Below are positions 1 through 7,055 of a stretch of DNA of 11,380 bases, in pieces. This DNA is from Bacillota bacterium (lineage in GTDB: Bacteria; Bacillota; Negativicutes; Sporomusales; UBA7701). The stretch is taken from NCBI GenBank assembly GCA_023415075.1, contig JAEZLU010000001.1, forward strand, positions 1 to 11,380, in the 5' to 3' direction. Positions within the stretch are counted from its first letter, which is position 1; each line of letters starts with the position of its first letter. The position numbers and the translations under genes were made by a program. The notes below the pieces were generated by a model. The model was not told the DNA's origin, searched no databases, and was given only the letters and a program-made list of their open reading frames with translations.

Positions 1-1259
1 CGGGCCTCCATGACGGTGGCGGTGCGTTTTTCCGGTGCGACGGTTACGTCAACCTTTACATCCATCACGTCGACCGCCTGAAACTGGTTGCCGGCTAAAA
101 GGGCCAGCAGTTCGTAGAGCTCGCTGATAGCCAGTTCGCCGATATTGGCGGGGCTGTAAAACATGTTCTCGCGTTTGAAAGCCTCGCCAGGCATATTGCG
201 GGCCGAAATCTCGAAAACAACCTTGGCGGTGCCGAAACCAACCCGGTCGCTGGTTTTCTCAAGCACGCTGAGGACGGAGGCCGCCGCCAATACCGGCGTA
301 AGCTGCTCGTCCTGAACAACCTGAACCTCGGCATCGCGGCTAGCGCCAAGGGCGCTGTCGGTGACCGTAATCCGCATGGGCAGGATGCTCGGGAAACGGC
401 CCATCTCTCCGGCCAAGCCGGCTCCCCGGTCCTGGCCGACGAACCCGAGGGCATCGCCTACCGCTCCCACCTTGAAGGAATTCTCCATGCCGGTGACGGT
501 TGTGAAAACATAAGCATTCGTAAGAAAATAGCTGCTTTCGCCTTTCTTGAGAAAAGGATGGCCGAACGCCAGCACCTTGTTGTCTTCGACATATGTAACC
601 GTACCCAGTGCCCCCAGGCTGACGTCGCCGCGGACGAGTTGGACGCCAACCGCACTGCCGGGTTCCAGCGGTCCGAGTTTGGCATCCTGGGGAGCATCGC
701 CGACCGCATAGGGAACTAAATTATAGGGACGAAGCTTGTTGGTCAAAAGCGCCAGCGCCTGTTCGCCAAACCCTGCCGCCATAAGCGGCGTGGCTTCGGG
801 CTCAAGCAGCGGATCATCGGTGGCCTCGCCTTTAGCCTGCGCGCTCTTGCCGCTCGGTAGTTCCCAGAGCTTCAGCATATCGGCTATCGGCGTTACCATG
901 CCTATTTTATGGTCGGTGAACGACCAGCCGAAGGCAATCGCTCCCACCAGGCGGCCGTCGATATACACCGGGCTGCCGCTCATCCCCTGGGCAATGCCGC
1001 CGGTGCGGTCGACCAGGTCGCCGAAGGTGCGTACTAAAATCAGGTCGCCGGACGGACCCTTGTTCTTCATAATTCCCAGCACTTCAACGCCAAACTCTTC
1101 GATTTTAGTTCCGGCAACCACTGTCTTGGCCACACCCTGCATACCGGCCTTGACTTCGGCCAGGGGCATTATGTCGGGTGCCGCCTCGGTCAGGGCTACC
1201 GGCAAAGCCAGCAGGATGACTAGAAAGGCGATCCGGCATACCCTGATAAAGCCTAACAT
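1..1259 (-). CDS. SpoIVB-type peptidase S55 domain protein, exported, 3' end outside window
   Basis: An open frame runs from ATG at 1259 to the window edge without a stop, giving 419 codons; the C-terminus is missing. Residues about 5-24 form a signal peptide or membrane anchor (LVILLALPVAL). Residues about 35-100 carry the S55 signature: KAGMQGVAKTV, EEFGVEVLGI and then GGIAQGMSGSPVY at about 88-99. By analogy with SpoIVB, the nucleophile would be Ser94 of GMSGSP. A second conserved block near residue 231 (LAFGHPF, candidate catalytic His234) lies after the serine motif, whereas SpoIVB has its His block before it. No PDZ domain is visible in the window. SpoIVB itself is the sigma-K checkpoint protease, but this protein's architecture matches the broader S55 group found in diderms, so I do not call it spoIVB. 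It starts 16 bases after the preceding small gene, with a weak AAAGGA ribosome site, and is probably cotranscribed with it. Family is clear; substrate unknown. Confidence 0.8.
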   Translation of the reverse strand, partial: MLGFIRVCRIAFLVILLALPVALTEAAPDIMPLAEVKAGMQGVAKTVVAGTKIEEFGVEVLGIMKNKGPSGDLILVRTFGDLVDRTGGIAQGMSGSPVYIDGRLVGAIAFGWSFTDHKIGMVTPIADMLKLWELPSGKSAQAKGEATDDPLLEPEATPLMAAGFGEQALALLTNKLRPYNLVPYAVGDAPQDAKLGPLEPGSAVGVQLVRGDVSLGALGTVTYVEDNKVLAFGHPFLKKGESSYFLTNAYVFTTVTGMENSFKVGAVGDALGFVGQDRGAGLAGEMGRFPSILPMRITVTDSALGASRDAEVQVVQDEQLTPVLAAASVLSVLEKTSDRVGFGTAKVVFEISARNMPGEAFKRENMFYSPANIGELAISELYELLALLAGNQFQAVDVMDVKVDVTVAPEKRTATVMEA

Positions 1260-1275
1260 TGCACCAATCCTTTCC

Positions 1276-1587
1276 CTATTTGCGCCCGGACTCGATTACC
1301 ACAAGGACATCGCCGGTGCGGACGTTGTCCCCGGCCTTAACCCGCACTTCTTTTACCTTACCGTCCACGTTGGCGCGAGCGGCGGCAGCCGGACCGGTAA
1401 GCGAATCGACGACCACCAGTGAGTCGCCTTCGCGCACTTCGGCGCCGACAGCTACCAAACCTTGTCCGAGAACGCGGCCGGACAGCGTGCTTTTCTGATC
1501 AACCGTAGCGCCCGCCGCCGCCGCCCAGGTCATTACCGCCAACGTCAGGACAACAGCCAAAATCATTATATTTCTCGGTCGGAACAT
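1276..1587 (-). CDS. Small exported biotinyl/lipoyl-like domain protein
   Basis: This 103-residue protein has an N-terminal hydrophobic segment (about 7-25), giving an exported or membrane-anchored product. The rest (about 34-101) reads as a barrel-sandwich hybrid of the biotinyl/lipoyl type. Two half-repeats are visible: SGRV...VREGDSLVVVDS (36-62) and DGKV...VRTGDVLVVIES (75-100). In carrier proteins the modified lysine sits in the hairpin between the halves, usually as MKM. Here that stretch is TGPAAAARA, without lysine, so the protein is probably not biotinylated or lipoylated. The fold also occurs in HlyD-type adaptors and peptidoglycan-associated factors. ATG 1587 is supported by GGAGGTGGG about six bases upstream. 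It lies 40 bases after the glycosidase gene and just before the S55 peptidase gene. Function unknown. Confidence 0.7.
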   Translation of the reverse strand: MFRPRNIMILAVVLTLAVMTWAAAAGATVDQKSTLSGRVLGQGLVAVGAEVREGDSLVVVDSLTGPAAAARANVDGKVKEVRVKAGDNVRTGDVLVVIESGRK

Positions 1588-1610
1588 CTGTACCCACCTC
1601 CGTATTCTTT

Positions 1611-1638
1611 ATTATACAGCATCAGGCCTAATTAGCAA
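1611..1638 (-). promoter_or_regulatory. Candidate sigma-A promoter for the lipoyl-like/S55 gene pair
   Basis: On the minus strand TTGCTA (1638-1633; 4 of 6 to TTGACA) is followed after 16 bases by a perfect TATAAT (1616-1611). The predicted start near 1604 leaves a short leader containing the GGAGGT ribosome site. The -35 overlaps the last codons and stop of the glycosidase gene. The -10 is strong and the -35 moderate, so readthrough transcription remains possible. Confidence 0.35.
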
Positions 1639-3049
1639 GCTTCGCCGGCGTTATCACCAAGGCGGCGCCCACTTTGCGTTCGCGGCCGTCGGAAGGCTTG
1701 TTCATCACTTTGTCGTTCACCACCAGTTCGCTTGAGCCGCCGCCGTCAAGGTTCATGGCGTCGACCGCCCCCAACTCCTGCATGAACAGCGCCAGTTCCA
1801 GCAGAGTAAGCCCGGTGCTTGTCGCCTGGCGGCCATCGACCACCACCACCAGCAGCTTGCCTTCCTTGGTCAGGCCCAGCGCCGTCCGGGGCGCCCGGCC
1901 GCCGGCCACGTCGCTGCCGAATTCCTCCACCTTGGTTGTCAGAAAGACACTTCCGTCCTTGACCAGCATCGGCCCGGCGCCAAGGGCGCTCACCGCCTGA
2001 TCCCAGGTCGGGCCGAGCGTCTGAATGATACTCACGCTGTCGCCGATCTTAAGCCCGGCCAAGGCCTTGGCCGCTTCGCCGTGGCCCGACAGCACCACCG
2101 TCCCCGCCTTTATCGGCGTGTTGCCCTGGTTGACGGCGGTGACCCGGCCGTCCGCCGCCACCACGACCTCGGTGCCGAAGGGGTTGGTGCCGGTGGCCGG
2201 ACCATAGTAACCGGTATAGAGAATGAGTTCATTCTCGCCGCGCTCGCGGTTGACGCCGCTAAGGGCCGCCCGGCCGGCCGGCAGCTCGGCCCGCCCCTGC
2301 CAGGCCACCTGGTCGAAGGCAATATGACCGTCGGCGAAAAGCCCCAGCGCCGTTCGCGGCATGGCGGGCGTGCTGATGATCTCGCCGTCGATCTTCAACA
2401 GACCGATAATCTCGCCGTTCGGCGCAAAATAGGGGCCGTTCACGGCAGCCACCGCCCGGGCACCGGCACTCATGGTGCTCAGCGTCTCCAGTCCTTGTAC
2501 GGCGCCGTTGGAAAGCAGCGGTTTGATATCAAAGCCGGCCTTGGGGTCAACCTGGAGGATGTGGGCCGACACCGGCCCGATCGCCTGGCTGCGGACCCAG
2601 GATGTGTATTTGAGGCCTGGCGCAATCTGCCGCTCGCTCTTCTGGTCATAAGACTTGAACAGATCGACAACCAGCCTGGTGGGCGACGCCAGCTTTATAA
2701 CTCTGTAGTTTACCCCCATGTTGAGGTTTACCACCGCCCGCAGGCGGCCGGGCTCGACCTCCTGCAGCTGCAGCGAGGCCACAAAGGGATCGTTGAAGGT
2801 CACCTGGGGCGGAACGCCATTGGCGAGGGTGGCCGGCAGCTCCACAAGCAGCCGCAGCGGCTCCTGCTCGAGAATCACGTTCGGCTCTACGGCGGCGCTA
2901 ATATCAAACACCAGCCGCACCCTTTCGGGCTTCTGGCTGAAACGGACCTTCTGGACAACGGCGGGGGCCGCCTGGGCACAGGCCGCAGCCAGTATGAACC
3001 ATACCGCCAGCACAAGGCTGACGCGGCGACAGCATTTTGCCAAAACCAT
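1628..3049 (-). CDS. Exported AMIN-domain phosphodiester glycosidase (NAGPA-like) protein
   Basis: The product is 473 residues from ATG 3049. It has a signal peptide (AKCCRR, then a hydrophobic run to about residue 26). Residues about 31-135 resemble an AMIN domain, a beta-rich module that targets envelope proteins to peptidoglycan or secretion complexes (QKVRFSQKPERVRLVFDIS, PTRLVVDLFKS). The rest (about 150-468) is a phosphodiester glycosidase domain of the family related to the uncovering enzyme NAGPA. Its hallmarks are AVNGPYF (about 202), two PRTALGL copies and MNLDGGGSSEL (about 432). The bacterial substrate is unknown; a cell-wall or exopolymer glycan is an inference. An in-frame GTG at 3100 would lie inside a hairpin and has no good ribosome site, while ATG 3049 follows GAAGGGGGG and starts a proper signal peptide. 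It lies 50 bases after flgJ. Confidence 0.85.
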   Translation of the reverse strand: MVLAKCCRRVSLVLAVWFILAAACAQAAPAVVQKVRFSQKPERVRLVFDISAAVEPNVILEQEPLRLLVELPATLANGVPPQVTFNDPFVASLQLQEVEPGRLRAVVNLNMGVNYRVIKLASPTRLVVDLFKSYDQKSERQIAPGLKYTSWVRSQAIGPVSAHILQVDPKAGFDIKPLLSNGAVQGLETLSTMSAGARAVAAVNGPYFAPNGEIIGLLKIDGEIISTPAMPRTALGLFADGHIAFDQVAWQGRAELPAGRAALSGVNRERGENELILYTGYYGPATGTNPFGTEVVVAADGRVTAVNQGNTPIKAGTVVLSGHGEAAKALAGLKIGDSVSIIQTLGPTWDQAVSALGAGPMLVKDGSVFLTTKVEEFGSDVAGGRAPRTALGLTKEGKLLVVVVDGRQATSTGLTLLELALFMQELGAVDAMNLDGGGSSELVVNDKVMNKPSDGRERKVGAALVITPAKLAN

Positions 3050-3087
3050 CCCCCCTTCGGCTAAGCATATTCCTCTATGCGAGGTAG

Positions 3088-3120
3088 AAAGGCCAAGCAC
3101 TATTTGGGTGCCTGGCCTTT
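3088..3120 (-). terminator. Hairpin overlapping the flgJ stop codon (attenuator or weak terminator)
   Basis: Minus-strand arms AAAGGCCAGGCAC and GTGCTTGGCCTTT pair over 13 positions (one G-T wobble) around the loop CCAAATA. The stem includes the last flgJ codons and its TAG. The only T-run is the three bases ending the stem, so it may slow or partly terminate transcription, or protect the 3' end of the flg transcript, rather than stop it fully. It separates the flagellar genes from the envelope genes. Confidence 0.45.
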
Positions 3121-3432
3121 ATAGACAGTTTTATTGGCGTTGGGGCTGAGCTGCCGGTACAGCATATCAGCCAGGCCGATACCGCCGGCCTTCGCCATAT
3201 TCTTGGTCGTCTCGGAGTCAAGCATGGAGCGCATGATTTCCTCCGCGTTGCTACCCTCGCCCATAAGCTTGGACTTGGGGACCGTCCGCCGCATCTGGGT
3301 CATCAGCAGATTGAGGAAAACCGCTTCCATCTCGGTGCAGGCCGCCTTAAGTTTGGCGTCCTGCTTGGCCGCGTCGCCGGCAGCCGCCTGCGGCGGTTTG
3401 GCCGGCAGCGGCCCAGTAGTTTTGATGTCCAT
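3100..3432 (-). CDS. flgJ: Flagellar rod-binding protein, FlgJ N-terminal type
   Basis: This 110-residue protein matches the rod-binding (rod-cap) domain of FlgJ: LKAACTEMEAVFLNLLMTQMRRTVPK, then EEIMRSMLDSETTKNMAKAGGIGLADMLYRQL. In Proteobacteria FlgJ caps the growing rod in the periplasm and carries a C-terminal muramidase. Here only the N-terminal domain exists, so wall cutting for rod passage must come from another enzyme. I prefer ATG 3432 because AGGCGGTG lies about six bases upstream and overlaps the flgI stop; a GTG three codons earlier (3441) is the alternative. Its position immediately after flgI agrees with the usual flgI-flgJ order. The 3' end lies in a stable hairpin. Confidence 0.88.
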   Translation of the reverse strand: MDIKTTGPLPAKPPQAAAGDAAKQDAKLKAACTEMEAVFLNLLMTQMRRTVPKSKLMGEGSNAEEIMRSMLDSETTKNMAKAGGIGLADMLYRQLSPNANKTVYKGQAPK

Positions 3433-3444
3433 AGAGTTCACCGC

Positions 3445-4551
3445 CTAGATGAGCTGCAGCTCGGCGTGAAGGGCACCGGCCGCCTTAATGGCCTGGAGAA
3501 TCGATATTACATCGCGGGGCGTGGCGCCGACGGAGTTGAGGGCGCTGACCAGGTCGCTCACGCTGGAGGCGGCCGGCAGGACGATCAAGGGCGCCTGCTG
3601 CTCCTTGACATCGACCGTCGTGTTGCTGGTCACCACCGTCGATCCGCCGGAAAGCGGCGGCGGCTGGGAGACCTCGGTGGTTTTGCTGACCTTTACCATG
3701 AGCCCGCCCTGGGCGACGGCCACCGTGTCGATAGTCACGTTGCCGCCCATCACCACCGTGCCGGTGCGCTCGTTGACAACTACCTTGGCGGCGTTGTCCG
3801 GCGTGACCGCCAGCTCTTCGACCGCGGCCACGAAGCCGACAATGTTGCCGGCGTATTCGATAGGCACGCCCACCGTCACCGTGCCGGCGTCGCGGGCGGC
3901 GGCTATCGGCCCGAAGCGGCGGCTGATAACTTCCGAGATCCGGTTGGCGGTCGTGAAGTCGGGTTTGTTGAGAGCAAAGACGATGTTGCCGCTGTCCTCG
4001 AACTTGGTGGGCACATCGCGCTCGACAATCGCCCCGCCGGGAATGGTGCCGGCGGTGGCGTGATTTTTCTGTTGGCTGCTGCCGCCGCTGCCGGCGCTGA
4101 AGCCGCCGATCGACAGCGGTCCCTGGCCGACGGCGTAGACCGCGCCGTTAGCCGCCTTGAGCGGCGTCTGCAGGAGAGTGCCTCCCTGGATACTCTTGGC
4201 GTCGCCCATCGAGGAAACGGTGATATCGATGGTATCGCCAGGCTTCATGAAAGGCGGCAACTGGGCGGTGACCATTACGGCCGCCACGTTCTTGGGCTGC
4301 AGCTGGGCGGTGCTGGCCACCACGCCGAAATTTTTCAGCATGCTGGCGATCGATTGAATGGTAAAAGTGCTTTTGTTGGAGTCGCCTGTACCCGCCAGGC
4401 CGACGACCAGTCCGTAGCCGACAAGCTGGTTGCCGCGCACGCCCTGGAGCTTGGCCACATCCTTGATGCGGGTGCCATAGGCCAGGGCCGGCGTCACGCC
4501 GGCGGCCAGAAAAATAAGAACCAGGCAAAAGGCTAAAACTCTGCGCATCAT
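3445..4551 (-). CDS. flgI: Flagellar basal-body P-ring protein FlgI
   Basis: FlgI forms the periplasmic ring around the rod at the peptidoglycan layer. The 368-residue product is close to the usual length (about 365). It starts with a signal peptide ending near ALAYG (about 25), followed by family signatures: RIKDVAKLQGVRGNQLVGYGLVVGLAGTGDS, KNVAAVMVTAQLPPF, GDTIDITVSSMGDAKS, GGTLLQTPL and GGAIVERDVP. The only cysteine (Cys9) is in the signal peptide, so the mature protein cannot form the intramolecular disulfide known for E. coli FlgI. Two adjacent ATGs (4551, 4548) could start it; GAGAGGGAACG precedes both. It lies 14 bases after flgH and 12 before the preferred flgJ start. A P-ring gene implies a periplasm bounded by an outer membrane. 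Confidence 0.97.
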   Translation of the reverse strand: MMRRVLAFCLVLIFLAAGVTPALAYGTRIKDVAKLQGVRGNQLVGYGLVVGLAGTGDSNKSTFTIQSIASMLKNFGVVASTAQLQPKNVAAVMVTAQLPPFMKPGDTIDITVSSMGDAKSIQGGTLLQTPLKAANGAVYAVGQGPLSIGGFSAGSGGSSQQKNHATAGTIPGGAIVERDVPTKFEDSGNIVFALNKPDFTTANRISEVISRRFGPIAAARDAGTVTVGVPIEYAGNIVGFVAAVEELAVTPDNAAKVVVNERTGTVVMGGNVTIDTVAVAQGGLMVKVSKTTEVSQPPPLSGGSTVVTSNTTVDVKEQQAPLIVLPAASSVSDLVSALNSVGATPRDVISILQAIKAAGALHAELQLI

Positions 4552-4565
4552 CGTTCCCTCTCCCG

Positions 4566-5174
4566 TTAGAACAGGAAGTTGAATATCTGGGTCAAAATGC
4601 CCTGCTTCTGCTTGCTGTTAATCGGCCCTTTGCCGTCGATCTTCAGCTGAGCGTTGGCCACATTGTAGGACATCACCGTATTGTCGGAGGTCACATCTTC
4701 CGGCCGGACTTCGCCGGAGATGGTTATCTTCTGTTCCTCGTTGTTCTGCTTGATGGTCTGGGTGCCGGAAATCACCATGTTGCCGTTGGGCTTGATCGCC
4801 ATAACCTGCACGGTGATCCTGCCGCTTACGGCGTTGGTGTTGCTGATCTTGCCGTCGCTTTTGAAGCTGTCGTTGCTGCTGGCCGACGCATTGTCGATAA
4901 AGGTAAGGAGACCGGTACCGGCGTTCATCGTCGTGCTGCCTGACTTGGAGTTGCTGGCAGAACCAGAATGGCTCGCGCTTGTCGACTCGTTGATGATTAT
5001 CGTCAGGCTGTCGCCCACCGCGCGGGCCTTGCGGTCGGAGAACAGGCTGCCCTGGTCGCTCCACAGCGAGGCGGCGCTGGCCAGCGGCTGGCCCGCCAGC
5101 ACGATGCCGGCAACCATTATCACCACAAGAATCCGCACTTTTATCTTAAGGTTCGACACATCGATCACCTTCAC
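4566..5174 (-). CDS. flgH: Flagellar basal-body L-ring protein FlgH, lacking a lipobox cysteine
   Basis: FlgH forms the ring in the outer membrane through which the rod turns. The 202-residue product shows SLWSDQGSLFSDRKARAVGDSLTIIINEST, then GRITVQVMAIKPNGNMVISGTQTI and VRPEDVTSDNTVMSYNVANAQLKIDGKG, all typical of FlgH. Enterobacterial FlgH is a lipoprotein with a lipobox cysteine. Here the hydrophobic leader (about 14-28) is followed by QPLASAASLW, a plausible signal peptidase I site, and the whole protein has no cysteine. It is shorter than the about 232-residue enterobacterial precursor. Its GTG start (5174) overlaps the flgA stop by four bases (GTGA). Downstream GTGs at 5168 or 5159 could also serve; GGTGG or AAGGTGAT are possible ribosome sites. 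Confidence 0.95.
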   Translation of the reverse strand: MKVIDVSNLKIKVRILVVIMVAGIVLAGQPLASAASLWSDQGSLFSDRKARAVGDSLTIIINESTSASHSGSASNSKSGSTTMNAGTGLLTFIDNASASSNDSFKSDGKISNTNAVSGRITVQVMAIKPNGNMVISGTQTIKQNNEEQKITISGEVRPEDVTSDNTVMSYNVANAQLKIDGKGPINSKQKQGILTQIFNFLF

Positions 5175-6142
5175 CTTCCACCGTAAATTATTACCTCTAC
5201 GGTATTCGCGTTGACCACGCGGGCGTTGAGCACCCTTTTGGACACTAAGTTCTGCACCCGGATAATCTCGCCCTCCCGGCCGTCCTGCAAAGCCATGCCG
5301 CTGGCGCTCACCGTCATCTCGCCTGTGCGGGCCACGATGTTGACGCCGGCGCCGCGCTTGACGACAACCGGCTTGTTGACCACGCTTTCACTGAGCGGCG
5401 TGCCGGCGCTGATCGGCTGGCGGGCCGTCTGGCCGATAACCTTGTCGGTATCGGACAGGTAGCCGGAAATTCTTCCCACATCGCGGCGCTCCAGACGAAC
5501 GCTGTCGGCGGTAATCGTCTCGCGGGCGGCGATATTGCGGGCTGCCACGACAACCTGCTGGTAAGCTTTGACGGTGTAGCGCAGGCTGACACTGGTTATC
5601 GGCCTGCCGTCCACGTTTATCGCTACTACGACGGTTGTCGGCGCGTTGAAGCGGATGCCGCCCGCCGCCTCGGCCTTCATTTCGACCCGCCCCAGCGGCA
5701 CCAGCGCGTCGGCCGGCGAGCCCATTAGGCTGATCGCCGTATCGCCGTCGCCGGAACCCAGTTGTCGCCTCAGGGCCTCACCGGCGGCCTCCGCCAGTTG
5801 CTCGCCGCTGACCGTCTGGGCGGCGGTGGTGACGACAATGTTCGCCGGCACCTGCCAACTCACGTCGCTGAAGTCGAGGCCCGTTCCTCCCAGGCGGGTC
5901 ATCAGGATATCCCCCGACAGCACCACCCGGTGGCCGGGCGAAGGAGCGTTGCCGAGCTTGGCCGCCGCCAGCGCCTTGATCCGGTCTTTGTCGTCGCCGG
6001 CGATATCGGCCAGTTCGCCCAGCGTCATAACCGGGCCGACTACGGTCGATTCGGCGCTTACGGTCACCGTCAATCCGGCGGCCGCTGCCGGGGCGGCCAG
6101 AAGCAAGATGGCCACAAGACAAAGCCCCAGCCGTTTAAGCAT
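5171..6142 (-). CDS. flgA: Flagellar P-ring assembly chaperone FlgA
   Basis: FlgA is a periplasmic chaperone for FlgI polymerisation into the P-ring. The 323-residue product has a signal peptide (hydrophobic 9-22, AAPAAAAG). An N-terminal region (about 24-195) includes QVPANIVVTTAAQTVSGEQL. A SAF domain follows at about 198-257 (VVVAARNIAARETITADSV through ISAGTPLSESVV). The C-terminal chaperone domain (about 258-323) has KPVVVKRGAGVNIVA, MALQDGREGEIIRVQNL and SKRVLNARVV. It is longer than the about 219-residue enterobacterial FlgA because of the extra N-terminal part. ATG 6142 follows AGGTGA by about seven bases; that site overlaps the flgG stop, so translation may be coupled. It lies upstream of its client flgI in the same operon. 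Confidence 0.95.
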   Translation of the reverse strand: MLKRLGLCLVAILLLAAPAAAAGLTVTVSAESTVVGPVMTLGELADIAGDDKDRIKALAAAKLGNAPSPGHRVVLSGDILMTRLGGTGLDFSDVSWQVPANIVVTTAAQTVSGEQLAEAAGEALRRQLGSGDGDTAISLMGSPADALVPLGRVEMKAEAAGGIRFNAPTTVVVAINVDGRPITSVSLRYTVKAYQQVVVAARNIAARETITADSVRLERRDVGRISGYLSDTDKVIGQTARQPISAGTPLSESVVNKPVVVKRGAGVNIVARTGEMTVSASGMALQDGREGEIIRVQNLVSKRVLNARVVNANTVEVIIYGGR

Positions 6143-6152
6143 TTGCCGTCAC

Positions 6153-6941
6153 CTAACGTTTCATATTGGCAGCCAGACTAAGCATCTCATCCGAAGTGGT
6201 GATGGCCTTTGAATTCATCTCGTAGGCCCGCTGGGCCACGATCATATTCACCATTTCCTCCACCACCTGGACATTGGACATCTCCAGATACTTCTGGACA
6301 AGCGTCCCGTTCCCGTTGGTGCCGGGGTTGTCCGGCGTCGGCGTACCCGAGGCCGCCGTCTCTTTGTACAGGTTGCGGCCCATGCTTTCGAGGCCGGCCG
6401 GATTGACAAAGCGGGCGATCTGAATCGTCCCCAGGTCCTGCGTAGCAGTCTGGTTGGGGATGGTAGCCGACACCTGCCCGCTGGACGAAATCGAGACATC
6501 GGTCGCGTTGTCGGGTATAGTGATTGCCGGCTCGAGCGTATAACCCTCGGCGGTAACCACCCGGCCGGTGGAGTCCTTTTTGAACGAGCCGTCGCGGGTA
6601 TAGGCCAGCGTGCCGTCAGGCATGTTGATCTGGAAGAAGCCCTCGCCTTCGATGGCGATATCGAGTGAATTGCCGGTCTGCTGGAAGTTGCCTTGGGTAT
6701 GAAGCTTGGTTGTCGCCACCTGGCGAACACCGTGACCGATCTGGATGCCTGTAGGCAATTGGTTATCAGGCCCGGTGGCGGAGCCAGCCTGGCGAATGGT
6801 CTGGTACATCAGGTCCTGGAAGTCGGACCGGCTCTTTTTGTAGCCGGTCGTACTGACGTTAGCCAAATTGTTGGAAATAACGTCAATATTAGCCTGCTGG
6901 GCGGTCATGCCCGTGCCGGCTGTCCATAATGCCCGCATCAT
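6153..6941 (-). CDS. flgG: Flagellar distal rod protein FlgG (B. subtilis FlhP position)
   Basis: FlgG is the distal rod subunit of the flagellar axle. The 262-residue product matches the usual length (about 260). The N-terminal rod motif is complete (MMRALWTAGTGM, then ISNNLANVSTTGYKKSRSDFQDLMYQ). The C-terminal heptad helix reads YLEMSNVQVVEEMVNMIVAQRAYEMNSKAI. The middle has GTLAYTRDGSF, as in other hook-basal-body proteins. ATG pairs at 6941/6938 follow GGGAGGT about nine bases upstream. The gene follows flgF after 114 bases and lies 10 bases before flgA. In B. subtilis the homologue in this position is called flhP; here the P- and L-ring genes that follow support the FlgG name. Confidence 0.95.
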   Translation of the reverse strand: MMRALWTAGTGMTAQQANIDVISNNLANVSTTGYKKSRSDFQDLMYQTIRQAGSATGPDNQLPTGIQIGHGVRQVATTKLHTQGNFQQTGNSLDIAIEGEGFFQINMPDGTLAYTRDGSFKKDSTGRVVTAEGYTLEPAITIPDNATDVSISSSGQVSATIPNQTATQDLGTIQIARFVNPAGLESMGRNLYKETAASGTPTPDNPGTNGNGTLVQKYLEMSNVQVVEEMVNMIVAQRAYEMNSKAITTSDEMLSLAANMKR

Positions 6942-7055
6942 ATAAAATTTACCTCCCGGTTTTCCGATTCAGCCGCCTCAGTCGGTCGGCGGCCCCGGGG
7001 GCCTCTTTTGCAAGTCCAGCCCCACTTGTTTCGGTTATTATCAGCCTGTTACCAC

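Noticed and set aside
3050..3100. GTG start at 3100 for the glycosidase
   Set aside because: It falls within the flgJ stop hairpin, lacks a ribosome site, and puts polar residues before the signal peptide that starts naturally at 3049.
736..4536. Long open frames on the plus strand (736-1422, 2081-3064, 3466-4536)
   Set aside because: They are antisense to the S55, glycosidase and FlgI genes, which have clear homology. Their composition (Arg, Gly, Ala, His rich) is that of frames created by GC-rich codons.
6972..7014. GC-rich self-complementary sequence in the flgF-flgG gap (GCCGCC/GGCGGC and GGCC/GGCC)
   Set aside because: The stems are short, compete for the same bases and have no T-run on the transcribed strand; such matches are common in GC-rich sequence.
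7038..7045. GCTGATAA on the minus strand in the flgF-flgG gap, 7 of 8 to a sigma-28 -10
   Set aside because: No TAAA-like element lies about 15 bases upstream, and flgG is probably transcribed from the flgF promoter.
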